Below are positions 35,801 to 44,071 of a stretch of DNA of 64,000 nucleotides, in pieces. Source of the stretch: CAIXQW01 sp046049675 (GTDB lineage Bacteria > Bacteroidota > Bacteroidia > Chitinophagales > Chitinophagaceae); assembly GCA_046049675.1 (NCBI GenBank), contig JBJORA010000010.1, positions 1 through 64,000 on the forward strand. The letters are read 5' to 3'. The notes under the pieces were generated by a model. The model was not told where the DNA came from and ran no database searches. It was given only the letters and a program-made list of their open reading frames with translations. The position numbers and the translations under genes were made by a program. The first letter of the stretch is position 1, and every line of letters begins with the position of its first letter.

Positions 35801-37021
35801 ATGCATCCAAAAGAGCTTAGCATAGAACAATTTGACTACGATTTACCAGAAAGCAAAATTGCATTTACTGCAGTTGAGCCTCGTGATCATAGTAAATTAT
35901 TGATGGTTACGCCAACTGGTATGGCAGATCACATGTTTTACGATTTGCCCAACTTATTGGATAGCCATAGTATTTTGATTGCCAATAATAGTAAGGTTAT
36001 ACCTGCTCGTATTATTGTAGAAGTAAACCACAAAGCCCACGTTGAAATTTTTCTATTAGAACCTCAGCCGCCAGACGACTATTATTCTGTATTTAATAGA
36101 AGTGGCGCTGAAGGTTGCACTTGGCTTTGTTTTATTGGAAAAGCGCGCAAGTGGAAAGCGCAGCAGCTACTCACGTTAAATGTACCCGCTTTAGATGCGA
36201 CAATTAGCTTTGAAAGATTAGAGCAAAGAGATAACGCCCATCTTGTGCGTTTAACATGGAACACTTCGCATCCATTGTCATTAGTACTAGAGCATGTCGG
36301 CAAAATGCCTTTGCCACCATATATCACACGAGAAGCAGATGCTAACGATGCACAACGTTATCAAACAGCTTACAGCGAGGTTTTAGGCAGTGTTGCCGCG
36401 CCTACTGCTGGTTTGCACTTTACACGTCAACTGCTGGATAGCATCATACAACGTGGTATTGCAACACACTATGTAAGCCTTCATGTAGGTGCAGGAACAT
36501 TTGCACCTGTAAAAGCGATGCATATGGCAGATCATGCGATGCATGCAGAGCAATTTACTGTAAGCGTCGCTTTGCTTGAAAGTCTACTGCAAGCCTTGCA
36601 AGCCGGTAAAAAGGTAGTCGCGGTTGGTACAACGAGTATGCGTACACTGGAAAGCTTGTATTGGATAGCTTTGCAATTAAAGCAGCAAGATGAGCATTTC
36701 ACTTATTTGTCACAATGGACAGCTTACGATGAAGCGCCCGGGCAGTTTAGCTCAATTGATGCAGTTGAGATACTATTAGAGTATCTGCGCAAAGAGCAAT
36801 CCACCAGTTTGAATTGTGCTACACAAATTATTATTGCACCTGGGTATACATTTAGATTTGTAGATCAGCTTATCACCAATTTTCATCAACCTAAGAGCAC
36901 GCTGTTGTTGTTGATTGCCGCATTTGTTGGGATAGATCAATGGCCTAAAATATATGACCATGCTTTGAATAGTAGCTATCGCTTTTTGAGCTATGGCGAT
37001 AGTAGTTTGCTAATCCGCTAG
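35801..37021 (+). CDS. queA: S-adenosylmethionine:tRNA ribosyltransferase-isomerase QueA
   Basis: 406 aa. It transfers ribosyl from SAM to preQ1 in tRNA to form epoxyqueuosine. Conserved blocks: IANNSKVIPAR, GKMPLPPYI, APTAGLHFT, LHVGAGTFAPVKA, AVGTTSMRTLES and NFHQPKSTLLLL, all in family order. The length exceeds the ~350 aa of E. coli QueA; the extra is mostly between residues 100 and 180 and near the C-terminus. Other queuosine genes are not present here. Confidence 0.95.
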   Translation: MHPKELSIEQFDYDLPESKIAFTAVEPRDHSKLLMVTPTGMADHMFYDLPNLLDSHSILIANNSKVIPARIIVEVNHKAHVEIFLLEPQPPDDYYSVFNRSGAEGCTWLCFIGKARKWKAQQLLTLNVPALDATISFERLEQRDNAHLVRLTWNTSHPLSLVLEHVGKMPLPPYITREADANDAQRYQTAYSEVLGSVAAPTAGLHFTRQLLDSIIQRGIATHYVSLHVGAGTFAPVKAMHMADHAMHAEQFTVSVALLESLLQALQAGKKVVAVGTTSMRTLESLYWIALQLKQQDEHFTYLSQWTAYDEAPGQFSSIDAVEILLEYLRKEQSTSLNCATQIIIAPGYTFRFVDQLITNFHQPKSTLLLLIAAFVGIDQWPKIYDHALNSSYRFLSYGDSSLLIR

Positions 37022-37087
37022 TTTTGTATTTGGAACTCGGTACTAATTGTCTTTTTTACACTAAGCTACCCTTTTTAAACCCCAAAT

Positions 37088-37103
37088 CCCAGCCGAAGCT
37101 GGG
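37088..37103 (-). terminator. very stable hairpin with UUCG loop, possible crp-side terminator
   Basis: CCCAGC CGAA GCTGGG on the plus strand. Read on the minus strand it is a 6-bp G/C-rich stem closed by C(UUCG)G, one of the most stable RNA tetraloops, followed by ATTTGGGGTTT. It lies downstream of the Crp-like gene on its strand and could end that transcript. The T-run is imperfect. Confidence 0.45.
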
Positions 37104-37123
37104 ACCTGGAGAAACTATAACCC

Positions 37124-37219
37124 ATGAAAAAACAAACCTTGATTCCTTTGCCTTATTGGTGTCATTTTACTGAACTTCTAAAGCGCTTATTCGTTTGCAA
37201 AATTGGTGCCAAGAAGTAA
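37124..37219 (+). CDS. possible 31-codon small ORF
   Basis: ATG at 37124, stop at 37217. The product would be a basic peptide with two cysteines (LIPLPYWCHF and RLFVCKIGAKK). A purine-rich CCTGGAGAAA lies 12-20 nt upstream, just after the hairpin at 37088. There is no family resemblance. It could be chance in the 294-bp gap between queA and the Crp-like gene. Confidence 0.2.
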   Translation: MKKQTLIPLPYWCHFTELLKRLFVCKIGAKK

Positions 37220-37315
37220 AGGAACCTACGTATTAATATTATTTTAACTAAAAGAAGTGCTTATTTTTATAACGTTATGGCAATCACATAGTTATAAATC
37301 AGTGCTTAATTCAAA

Positions 37316-37900
37316 TTAGTTGCTTCTTGATAAATTTCTGCGAATTCTGCTTAGGCTTTCTGGGAAAATGCCTAAAAACGCAGCAATGTCTTTCAATGAA
37401 ATGCGTTGCACTAAATCTTGATTATTTGCTGTAAAAACCAAATATCGTTGCTCTGCACTTAAGCTAATTTGGTTGAACCTATCAATTTGGCTACTCATCA
37501 AACGCGCCTGCATAATTTTACGGAAATGACTTTCCAATTGAGGTATTTCTGTGAATAATGCCTCAAGTGTATCGTATTCAAAAACCAAAAGTTCGCAGTC
37601 TTCTAAACATTCAATCGTGCTAACGCTTGGTAATTTGCGTGTACATGCATGCAAATCAGCTATCCAATAGTCTTCCTTACTAAAAGAAAGAATATGCTGG
37701 CCGCCTGCGCTGTCAGTAATGTAATGCTTAAAAAGTCCCTTCGTGACGTAGGCAAACTTAGCATTGTACTCACCTTGCACAACAAATCGCTCTCGTTTTT
37801 TCAAGCGCATTAGTTTTGCGGCTGCAATTATTTTACTTCGCTCCGCAGGGGTAAACATGCTACCTTTGGCGAAATTATCTACGGCTTCTGAAACATACAT
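37316..37900 (-). CDS. Crp/Fnr family transcription regulator
   Basis: 194 aa. The N-terminal ~120 residues are a cyclic-nucleotide-binding-type beta-roll (RFVVQGEYNAKFAYVTKGLFKHYI, with HILSFSKEDYWIAD). A dimerisation helix follows. The short C-terminal helix-turn-helix contains SLKDIAAFLGIFPESLSRIRR. The canonical cAMP-binding Arg/Ser pair of Crp is not evident and no FNR cysteines are seen, so the signal is unknown. Bacteroidota carry many such regulators. Divergent from the S4 protein gene at 37963. Confidence 0.9.
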   Translation of the reverse strand: MYVSEAVDNFAKGSMFTPAERSKIIAAAKLMRLKKRERFVVQGEYNAKFAYVTKGLFKHYITDSAGGQHILSFSKEDYWIADLHACTRKLPSVSTIECLEDCELLVFEYDTLEALFTEIPQLESHFRKIMQARLMSSQIDRFNQISLSAEQRYLVFTANNQDLVQRISLKDIAAFLGIFPESLSRIRRNLSRSN

Positions 37901-37904
37901 AGTG

Positions 37905-37912
37905 TAAAAGTA
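37905..37912 (-). promoter_or_regulatory. -7 promoter element, predicted leaderless start
   Basis: On the minus strand TACTTTTA ends exactly 4 nt before the ATG at 37900. Confidence 0.5.
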
Positions 37913-37962
37913 CCGAGGATGGCTTCAAAGGAAATATTACATTCTTATATAGCAAATAGGCA

Positions 37963-38370
37963 ATGGCAGATGATAAGGTAAGGTTAGACCAGTATTTATG
38001 GGCAATTAGGCTGTTTAAGAGTCGTTCTTTGGCCAAGGAAGCCATAGAGGATGGCAAGGTGCGCTTTAAGGACGAAACCACTAAAGCAAGTAAAAATGTA
38101 CAGGTAGGTGAAGTGTATAGCATCCGTACAAGCGAGAAACGCCAAAGCATTCAAGTAAAGTCTTTAATCTCTAAGCGTGTGGCATATACGCTAGCTATTG
38201 AGTGCTACTTTGATGTAAGCACGACCGAAGAAATTGAATACGGTCAGAATCGCCAATCAAGCAGTTTCTATACTGGTAAACGCCTTAGCAAAGTTGGTAG
38301 ACCAACAAAAAAACAAGCGCGCGATTTACAGGACTTTTATGGCAGTCCAGAACCAGTGCCCGAAGACTAA
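37963..38370 (+). CDS. S4-domain RNA-binding protein (Hsp15/HslR-like)
   Basis: 135 aa. The S4 domain covers residues ~6-65 (VRLDQYLWAIRLFKSRSLAKEA, then DGKVRFKD and NVQVGEVYSI), followed by a basic tail (GRPTKKQARDLQDFY) as in Hsp15, which recycles stalled 50S subunits. Assignment to Hsp15 rather than another S4 protein rests on the length and this C-terminal motif. Its stop overlaps the convergent pyrG stop by 4 bp. Confidence 0.88.
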   Translation: MADDKVRLDQYLWAIRLFKSRSLAKEAIEDGKVRFKDETTKASKNVQVGEVYSIRTSEKRQSIQVKSLISKRVAYTLAIECYFDVSTTEEIEYGQNRQSSSFYTGKRLSKVGRPTKKQARDLQDFYGSPEPVPED

Positions 38371-39965
38371 TTGAGCGCGGCCTTTATAAACGCAACAAAC
38401 AAAGGATGCGGATTTTCAACCGTACTCTTATACTCAGGGTGAAACTGTGCACCAACAAAAAACTTATGTGTTGGCAACTCTACTATTTCTACTAAGCCCG
38501 TTTTATCGTTGATACCTGCAATGCGCATACCAGCATTTACAAACTGATCAGTATATGCATTATTAAATTCCCAACGATGACGGTGACGTTCGCTAATGCG
38601 TAGTACGTTACCATAGATATTGTATGATAAACTATCGGCAGAAAGATCACAGTTGTAAGAACCCAATCGCATCGTGCCGCCCATCAGGCTGATATCTTTT
38701 TGCTCTTCCATCAATGCGATGACAGGATGCTTCGTGTTTGGTTCCATTTCAGTACTGTGGGCTTCCTTGAGATGCAATACGTTTCTTGCAAATTCTATAC
38801 AGCACATTTGCATGCCTAGGCAAATACCAAAGAACGGTATATTGTTTTCTCTAATGTACTTAATGGCTTCAATCTTACCCTCAATACCGCGGCTACCAAA
38901 TCCTGGTGCAACGAGCACTCCATCTACATCTTGAAATTGCTTATGTGCAGTTGCTTCATCTAAATGCTCGCTGTGTACTAGCTTTACTTCTACCTTCACT
39001 TCGTTTGCAGCGCCAGCGTGGTTAAAAGCTTCTAAAATACTCTTGTAAGCATCTTGTAATTCAACGTACTTACCAACAAGGGCTATTCTAACTTTGCCTT
39101 TTGGATACTTGAATTTCTCAAGGTATTGTTTCCACTTATCTAGCTTAGGCTCGTGCTTTGGCTTTAGTTCTAACTTCTTTAAACAAATTCTGTCTAGCCC
39201 CTCATTAAGCATCAACAAAGGCACTTCATAAATTGTACCAGCATCTGCGGCTTCGATAACTGCATCTGGTGTTACATTACAAAACAAGGCAATCTTGCGC
39301 TTAATTTCAGTGCTTAATGGATGTTCTGTGCGGCAAACGATAATATCAGGGTTTACACCTTCTTGACTTAACAATTTTACGCTGTGTTGAGTAGGTTTTG
39401 TTTTAAGCTCTTTTGCAGCGCTCAAGTATGGTATAAGCGTAAGGTGCACAATAATACAATTTTCACTACCTAACTCCCACTCTAGTTGTCGCACAGCTTC
39501 TACGTAAGGCAAACTTTCTATATCGCCAACGGTGCCGCCAATTTCAGTAATGATAATATCGTAAGCGTCATCCTGGCCAAGCAAGGTGATTCGTCGCTTT
39601 ATTTCGTCGGTAATATGCGGCACTACTTGTACTGTTTTGCCTAAGTAAGCACCTTCGCGCTCTTTACGAATTACATAGTCGTAAATACGACCTGTGGTAA
39701 CATTATTTGCTTGAGATGTCGGGATATTTAAGAAGCGCTCGTAGTGGCCTAAATCTAGATCCGTTTCTGCACCATCTTCTGTTACAAAGCATTCGCCATG
39801 TTCATAAGGGTTTAAAGTACCCGGATCTACATTGATGTAGGGATCTAATTTTTGAATTGTAACTGTAAAACCTTGTGCTTGCAATAACTTGGCTAGCGAT
39901 GCGGCTATAATGCCTTTTCCAAGACTAGAAGTAACTCCCCCCGTGACAAAAATATACTTCGACAT
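38367..39965 (-). CDS. pyrG: CTP synthase
   Basis: 532 aa. The synthetase domain starts KYIFVTGGVTSSLGKGIIAA (P-loop) and has DPYINVDPGTLNPYEHGE and GGTVGDIESLPYVEAVRQL. The glutaminase domain has APGFGSRG, FFGICLGMQ with the nucleophile Cys, and the HPEYKS His/Glu. It makes CTP from UTP, ATP and glutamine. The ATG at 39965 starts exactly at the conserved MSKYIFVTGG; 24 more in-frame codons upstream are non-coding leader. An operator-like palindrome sits on its promoter. Confidence 0.97.
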   Translation of the reverse strand: MSKYIFVTGGVTSSLGKGIIAASLAKLLQAQGFTVTIQKLDPYINVDPGTLNPYEHGECFVTEDGAETDLDLGHYERFLNIPTSQANNVTTGRIYDYVIRKEREGAYLGKTVQVVPHITDEIKRRITLLGQDDAYDIIITEIGGTVGDIESLPYVEAVRQLEWELGSENCIIVHLTLIPYLSAAKELKTKPTQHSVKLLSQEGVNPDIIVCRTEHPLSTEIKRKIALFCNVTPDAVIEAADAGTIYEVPLLMLNEGLDRICLKKLELKPKHEPKLDKWKQYLEKFKYPKGKVRIALVGKYVELQDAYKSILEAFNHAGAANEVKVEVKLVHSEHLDEATAHKQFQDVDGVLVAPGFGSRGIEGKIEAIKYIRENNIPFFGICLGMQMCCIEFARNVLHLKEAHSTEMEPNTKHPVIALMEEQKDISLMGGTMRLGSYNCDLSADSLSYNIYGNVLRISERHRHRWEFNNAYTDQFVNAGMRIAGINDKTGLVEIVELPTHKFFVGAQFHPEYKSTVENPHPLFVAFIKAALN

Positions 39966-40007
39966 ACCGATCAATGATTGACCGGCCAAAATATTTTGGA
40001 GGTCGTG

Positions 40008-40044
40008 TAAAGGTAGTACAATGTAGGGTGTTGACAATCAACAC
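40008..40044 (-). promoter_or_regulatory. pyrG promoter with palindrome centred on the -33 box
   Basis: On the minus strand TTG (40035-40037), 19 nt, then TACCTTTA (40008-40015). A perfect 7-bp inverted repeat GTGTTGA/TCAACAC (40028-40044) has the -33 TTG as its 3-nt centre. A protein bound there would block RNA polymerase. The leader to the ATG is about 38 nt. Confidence 0.6.
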
Positions 40045-40082
40045 GTTTTACACAGCCTAGTAAAAACACTTGTAAAGGCTTA

Positions 40083-41465
40083 CTATCGTTGCATTCTACT
40101 AATCACGTCGCCAGTACTCAATTCTTCTTTTCTGCAAGTACGGTTAAAACTTTTTAGCTCTCCGTCAGGAAAAGCTAGTACACCACGTTGTTTGCTTAAC
40201 CAGTCTTGCTGCAGCATTATCAGCTTTAGTAAGTCGTCTTTCAGCTGCTTGTTATTCGCCGTAACAGCTCTTAGGTCTAATGCCTGCATTGCGCTCAATC
40301 TCAAACTTGCGGTAACAAGATCTTGCTTATCTGCCTCTGCGGCATAGGCTGCAAGTAAGTACTCCTTACCATCTAGCTTAGTGGTAGTAATTGCAGTGCT
40401 TAGGCGTTTATTTTCTTCGCGCAATGAGTCTGTGCGCAAGGTTAGACTTTGAAGTTCTTGGCGATATTTATTAAGCGCTCGTTCATCTTCAATTGCCTTT
40501 ATCTTAATTGTAATTTCGCTGCTAGGCTTTGCGCGCTCTGCTTCCCTAAGTTTTGCTATAGCTGCTAAAGTGTCGTATTGTAATAGGCGTTCCCCTTCAG
40601 TAATTAGTCGTTTGTATGCAATGTACTCATCGCGCTGTTGTTTTATGCGCAATTTTATATCGTTAATTTCTGTCTGCAAGTTTGCCACTGCCCACGGGAG
40701 GCCTTCACTTGATTGATCAATTTTATCTAGCTCAGTTTGTGCATTGCTTGCATAATCAGCAGCTCGTTCAAAATTTTCTTCTGCGAGTGATTCACGTGCC
40801 TTTGTAAGTGCTACATTAGTTTCAGCTGTAGCAGATGCAATTTTATTTTGGTTGTAAGTGGAAACTAAGTTGTCTTTTTTATCATTTAAGGCTTGTATAA
40901 TAGAAGCAACTTCTTCTTCATAAAACTCTTCTGTAAAGTTTGATTCTTTTGCTAGATTTTTTACGTAAGCGATATAAAGCAAAGCCTCAATTTGTTCATT
41001 CTTTTGAGCATATTCATCTACTGTACTACTTGCGTTTCCTAGCTCCCTCAGTATTTCATCCGTTCTTTTGTCAGCGTAATTGTAGATGCTTTCGCCCACT
41101 GTTTCTGGAATTATAGATTGTGCTTCGCTATATTCATCATCAGAATACACAATGCTGCCTTTCGCGTCATAGGCCGCCACTTGTAAAATTTGAACGGTCT
41201 TGTCACTAAAATCAATTTGATAAAGTGTTTTTATTTCAGCTACTTTTTTGCCGCGACTTAAAGTTGCAGGCTTGTAAATACTTTTACTCCAAAACCTAAC
41301 TGCACTTTTATCAAACTGCAACGGGAATTTCTCAACGTAATAAGTGCCATTTTCTGCAGTACTAGTACCAATTTTTTGCCAACGGTCTTCATCAACTGTT
41401 TGGGCAAATGTTTGAAAACCAAAAGCTATACAACACAGGACAAGCTGTAGAAAGAATTTTTTCAT
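40083..41465 (-). CDS. exported coiled-coil protein with surface-adhesin-E-like N-terminus
   Basis: 460 aa. The signal peptide ends FGFQTFAQ. Residues ~25-125 (WQKIGTSTAENGTYYVEK, AVRFWSKSIYK, KTLYQIDF) resemble the small beta domain of surface-adhesin protein E-like proteins. The rest is almost entirely heptad-rich coiled coil with alternating Lys/Glu. No sorting domain, lipobox or membrane segment is seen after the signal peptide, so it should be periplasmic. The domain match is tentative. Confidence 0.7.
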   Translation of the reverse strand: MKKFFLQLVLCCIAFGFQTFAQTVDEDRWQKIGTSTAENGTYYVEKFPLQFDKSAVRFWSKSIYKPATLSRGKKVAEIKTLYQIDFSDKTVQILQVAAYDAKGSIVYSDDEYSEAQSIIPETVGESIYNYADKRTDEILRELGNASSTVDEYAQKNEQIEALLYIAYVKNLAKESNFTEEFYEEEVASIIQALNDKKDNLVSTYNQNKIASATAETNVALTKARESLAEENFERAADYASNAQTELDKIDQSSEGLPWAVANLQTEINDIKLRIKQQRDEYIAYKRLITEGERLLQYDTLAAIAKLREAERAKPSSEITIKIKAIEDERALNKYRQELQSLTLRTDSLREENKRLSTAITTTKLDGKEYLLAAYAAEADKQDLVTASLRLSAMQALDLRAVTANNKQLKDDLLKLIMLQQDWLSKQRGVLAFPDGELKSFNRTCRKEELSTGDVISRMQR

Positions 41466-41469
41466 GCCG

Positions 41470-41477
41470 CAAATTTA
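41470..41477 (-). promoter_or_regulatory. -7 promoter element, predicted leaderless start
   Basis: On the minus strand TAAATTTG ends exactly 4 nt before the ATG at 41465. Confidence 0.5.
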
Positions 41478-41513
41478 TTGCTTATGTTTTAAATACTAAT
41501 GATTGCAATAAAC

Positions 41514-42188
41514 TTAGTGCAGCAAATCTGGTCTGCGTTCTTGTGTTCTTTGCAAAGCCTGCTCATGACGCCATTCTTCAATTTTTGCGGCATGCCCACT
41601 TAGCAGAATATCTGGCACAATTTGCCCTCGAAATTCTTGAGGTCTTGTATATACAGGTGGTGCTAGTAAATTATCTTGAAAACTGTCTGTCAAGGCACTC
41701 GTCTCATCATTTAGCGCACCAGGAATTATTCTGCCAATGCTGTCAACGAGCACAGCAGCGGCAAGTTCGCCACCACTCAGCACATAATCACCAATGCTAA
41801 TTTCTTTGGTCACAAACATATCGCGTATACGCTGGTCAATGCCTTTGTAATGTCCGCAAATGAGCATTAAATCGCCACCTAGCGACAATTGGTTTGCAAT
41901 GCGCTGATTATACTGCGTACCGTCCGGTGTGAGGTAAATAATATCGCTGTAGGTGCGTTCGCTTTGCAATTTTTCAATCAATATCGCTAGCGGTTCGCAC
42001 ATCATTACCATACCAGCGCCACCGCCAAATTGATAGTCGTCTACTTGCCCATGTTTGTACGGTGTATAGTCGCGCAAATTATGTACGTGCACTTCCAGTA
42101 GTCCTCGCTCTTGAGCACGCTTCATTATGCTATGACTAAGCGGGCTTGCAAGCAATTCGGGCACAACAGTTATGATATCAAAGCGCAT
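41514..42188 (-). CDS. trmD: tRNA (guanine-N1)-methyltransferase TrmD
   Basis: 224 aa. It methylates G37 in tRNAs with G36. The trefoil-knot SAM site shows ICGHYKGIDQRI, EISIGDYVLSGGELAAAVL and the catalytic Asp of FGGGAGMVM/VDDYQFGG. It ends normally (PDLLH). It is the last gene of the tight peroxiredoxin - rimM - trmD unit, 11 bp after rimM. Confidence 0.96.
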   Translation of the reverse strand: MRFDIITVVPELLASPLSHSIMKRAQERGLLEVHVHNLRDYTPYKHGQVDDYQFGGGAGMVMMCEPLAILIEKLQSERTYSDIIYLTPDGTQYNQRIANQLSLGGDLMLICGHYKGIDQRIRDMFVTKEISIGDYVLSGGELAAAVLVDSIGRIIPGALNDETSALTDSFQDNLLAPPVYTRPQEFRGQIVPDILLSGHAAKIEEWRHEQALQRTQERRPDLLH

Positions 42189-42199
42189 TGTAAAAATTA

Positions 42200-42733
42200 T
42201 TAGCTATTAAAAGCATCAACATAGCCTTCTGGTAATTGTAAAATTAGTTGCTGCGTTTGAGGTAGTACTTGCATGATAAATTCTTCTTGAATCGGCACTA
42301 GCAACTCATTGCCTTTATTATCTAAAACAAAAAACTGTTGCACGCCAATGCGCTCTATGCGAATCAACTTAGCTTGCAAACCTTGGTGTGGTTCACTTAC
42401 ATTAAAGCCAATAATACCTTGATAGTCGTTTTCCTTTAACGCGACCTCGGCGATAAGTGGACTAGCAAATGCGCGGCACTGTTTAAGTGCTTTGGCTTGC
42501 TCCGGTGTATCTATACCTTCGAGTTTTACGATAAAACTATCATCATCAATAGCTCTTGTGCTTTCGATAAAATGCGGAATAAAACTGCCTGGCAACAACT
42601 CTAGCATAATAGCTTGCCACTTTGCAACAAGCTGTGGCTTTGCCAAGTTATGACGCACAATTAATTCGCCATGCACACCATGCGCACCGCTGATATTACC
42701 TATACAAACAGGCTGTGGTAAGGTAATGGCCAT
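42200..42733 (-). CDS. rimM: 16S rRNA processing protein RimM
   Basis: 177 aa. The N-terminal RimM barrel starts CIGNISGAHGVHGELIV. A PRC-barrel-like C-terminal domain includes YQGIIGFNV, QQFFVLDNKGNELLVPI and QLPEGYVDAF. It binds S19 during 30S head assembly. It overlaps neither neighbour: 9 bp from the peroxiredoxin gene and 11 bp from trmD. rpsP, its usual partner, is elsewhere in the window. Confidence 0.94.
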   Translation of the reverse strand: MAITLPQPVCIGNISGAHGVHGELIVRHNLAKPQLVAKWQAIMLELLPGSFIPHFIESTRAIDDDSFIVKLEGIDTPEQAKALKQCRAFASPLIAEVALKENDYQGIIGFNVSEPHQGLQAKLIRIERIGVQQFFVLDNKGNELLVPIQEEFIMQVLPQTQQLILQLPEGYVDAFNS

Positions 42734-42742
42734 CCAGTAAAA

Positions 42743-43213
42743 TTAAGCTGGTACTTGTAGTACTTCTTTAATGGCAGCATAGTTTGGCTGATCGCCTGGA
42801 GTGGCACAATACTCAGCGTAACTAATATTGCCTTCTGCATTTACCACAAAAGCACTACGCTTGCTTACGCCTTGCATTTCAAATGCAGGAAACACCTCGT
42901 ACAGACTATCGTATGCCTTGCTAGCTTCTTTATTGAAATCGCTTAGCAACGGAAAGTTCAAATTATTTTCAGCCTTAAATTTATCTAATGTAAAAAGGCT
43001 ATCTACACTAATGCCAACCACTTCTGCATTTACATTATTAAACGCAGCTAAGCTATCGCGCATTGTACATAATTCAGTAGTACATACGCCTGTAAATGCT
43101 AATGGAAAGAATAGTACCACTACATTTTTACCTTTATAATCTGATAAATTTACTTTTTGCTTTTCTGTATTGTACAGCGAAAAATCTGGTGCTGCTTGTC
43201 CTACGCTAATCAT
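42743..43213 (-). CDS. peroxiredoxin (AhpC/TSA fold, AhpE-like)
   Basis: 156 aa. The peroxidatic Cys lies in PLAFTGVCTTELC within the expected P-x3-T-x2-C context, with a second Cys four residues later. The conserved Arg is in KRSAFVVN. This short form resembles AhpE/1-Cys or PrxQ-type enzymes that reduce peroxides with thioredoxin-like donors. It is first in the unit with rimM and trmD. Confidence 0.92.
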   Translation of the reverse strand: MISVGQAAPDFSLYNTEKQKVNLSDYKGKNVVVLFFPLAFTGVCTTELCTMRDSLAAFNNVNAEVVGISVDSLFTLDKFKAENNLNFPLLSDFNKEASKAYDSLYEVFPAFEMQGVSKRSAFVVNAEGNISYAEYCATPGDQPNYAAIKEVLQVPA

Positions 43214-43245
43214 AACGAATCTTAAATTAATTTTTAGTTTGGTGG

Positions 43246-43253
43246 CAAATATA
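43246..43253 (-). promoter_or_regulatory. -7 promoter element for the peroxiredoxin-rimM-trmD unit
   Basis: On the minus strand TATATTTG matches TAnnTTTG, 32 nt before the ATG at 43213. Confidence 0.5.
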
Positions 43254-43273
43254 GTGCAAATGCCACACTAGCC

Positions 43274-43885
43274 CTATCGCACGATTTGATAGCCCTTAGG
43301 TTCTGCAAATTCTGCTTGATCTACTGGTACTTGCTGCACCGTACGCGCAATGAGCGTAATTGTAGCCTTACCAGCATTAATTTGATATTGCAATGGCAGA
43401 CCACGTAGTTGCGAAAATTGGGCATTAATTGTAGCAGGGCTACCAATTAAATCTGCGGTGTAAAAAAGCGTGTTCTGCATACCATTCGCATATTTTATCG
43501 TCATTTGTTTGCATGTATGCCCTGCAATTACCTTTGTTTCAGTGCCGGGTGTGTAGGTTGCTCCTTCAAATTGCTTGTTGTTGCTTGCAATTGTAGCAGC
43601 ATCAACCCGTTTAGCTATTTTTTTATCACCTTCTGAATTGTATACAGTAGCGCTTTCGTTGCCTTTACGGATCACTACATTATATAAGCCACCGTCACTA
43701 ATCATTTCTTGCTTGATTTGATCGTCTTTAATCACTACAATATACTCGCCTTTACTTTTAGTAAAGTCGTTGCCAAGGTAGATGTCGTAAACTATCTTGC
43801 CCTCGTTGAAAGCAATTTGGGCACTAGCATTTAGGCCAAACAAGAGGATTGCTAGCAGCGCAACTAAACTTTTGATGTTCCACAT
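43274..43885 (-). CDS. exported protein, DUF4412/LolA-like fold
   Basis: 203 aa. The signal peptide ends LFGLNASAQ. The mature protein alternates strands (EGKIVYDIYLGND, GEYIVVIKDDQIKQEM, VIAGHTCKQMTIKY, NTLFYTADL), like the antiparallel half-barrel of DUF4412 and LolA-type periplasmic proteins. The single Cys in GHTCKQM is typical of these small Bacteroidota proteins. Function unknown. A near-consensus -7 box (TACCTTAG) lies 7 nt before the ATG. Confidence 0.7.
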   Translation of the reverse strand: MWNIKSLVALLAILLFGLNASAQIAFNEGKIVYDIYLGNDFTKSKGEYIVVIKDDQIKQEMISDGGLYNVVIRKGNESATVYNSEGDKKIAKRVDAATIASNNKQFEGATYTPGTETKVIAGHTCKQMTIKYANGMQNTLFYTADLIGSPATINAQFSQLRGLPLQYQINAGKATITLIARTVQQVPVDQAEFAEPKGYQIVR

Positions 43886-44044
43886 ATTACAGCTAAGGTA
43901 TGGCTATTTGTGTGCTTGTAACAAGCAAAATGCACAATTTGTTGCTTCGTGGCTGTGCAACACTATGTGGTTCAAATAGATAAAGCCAATACTTAAAAGC
44001 TTCATAATTCCCATAAATCAACAAAAACAATATGACAAAATAGC

Positions 44045-44052
44045 TATTTTTG
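44045..44052 (+). promoter_or_regulatory. -7 promoter element for the miaB operon
   Basis: TATTTTTG matches TAnnTTTG, 19 nt before the miaB ATG at 44072. Confidence 0.45.
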
Positions 44053-44071
44053 CTGCTTGCAAAATGAAATT

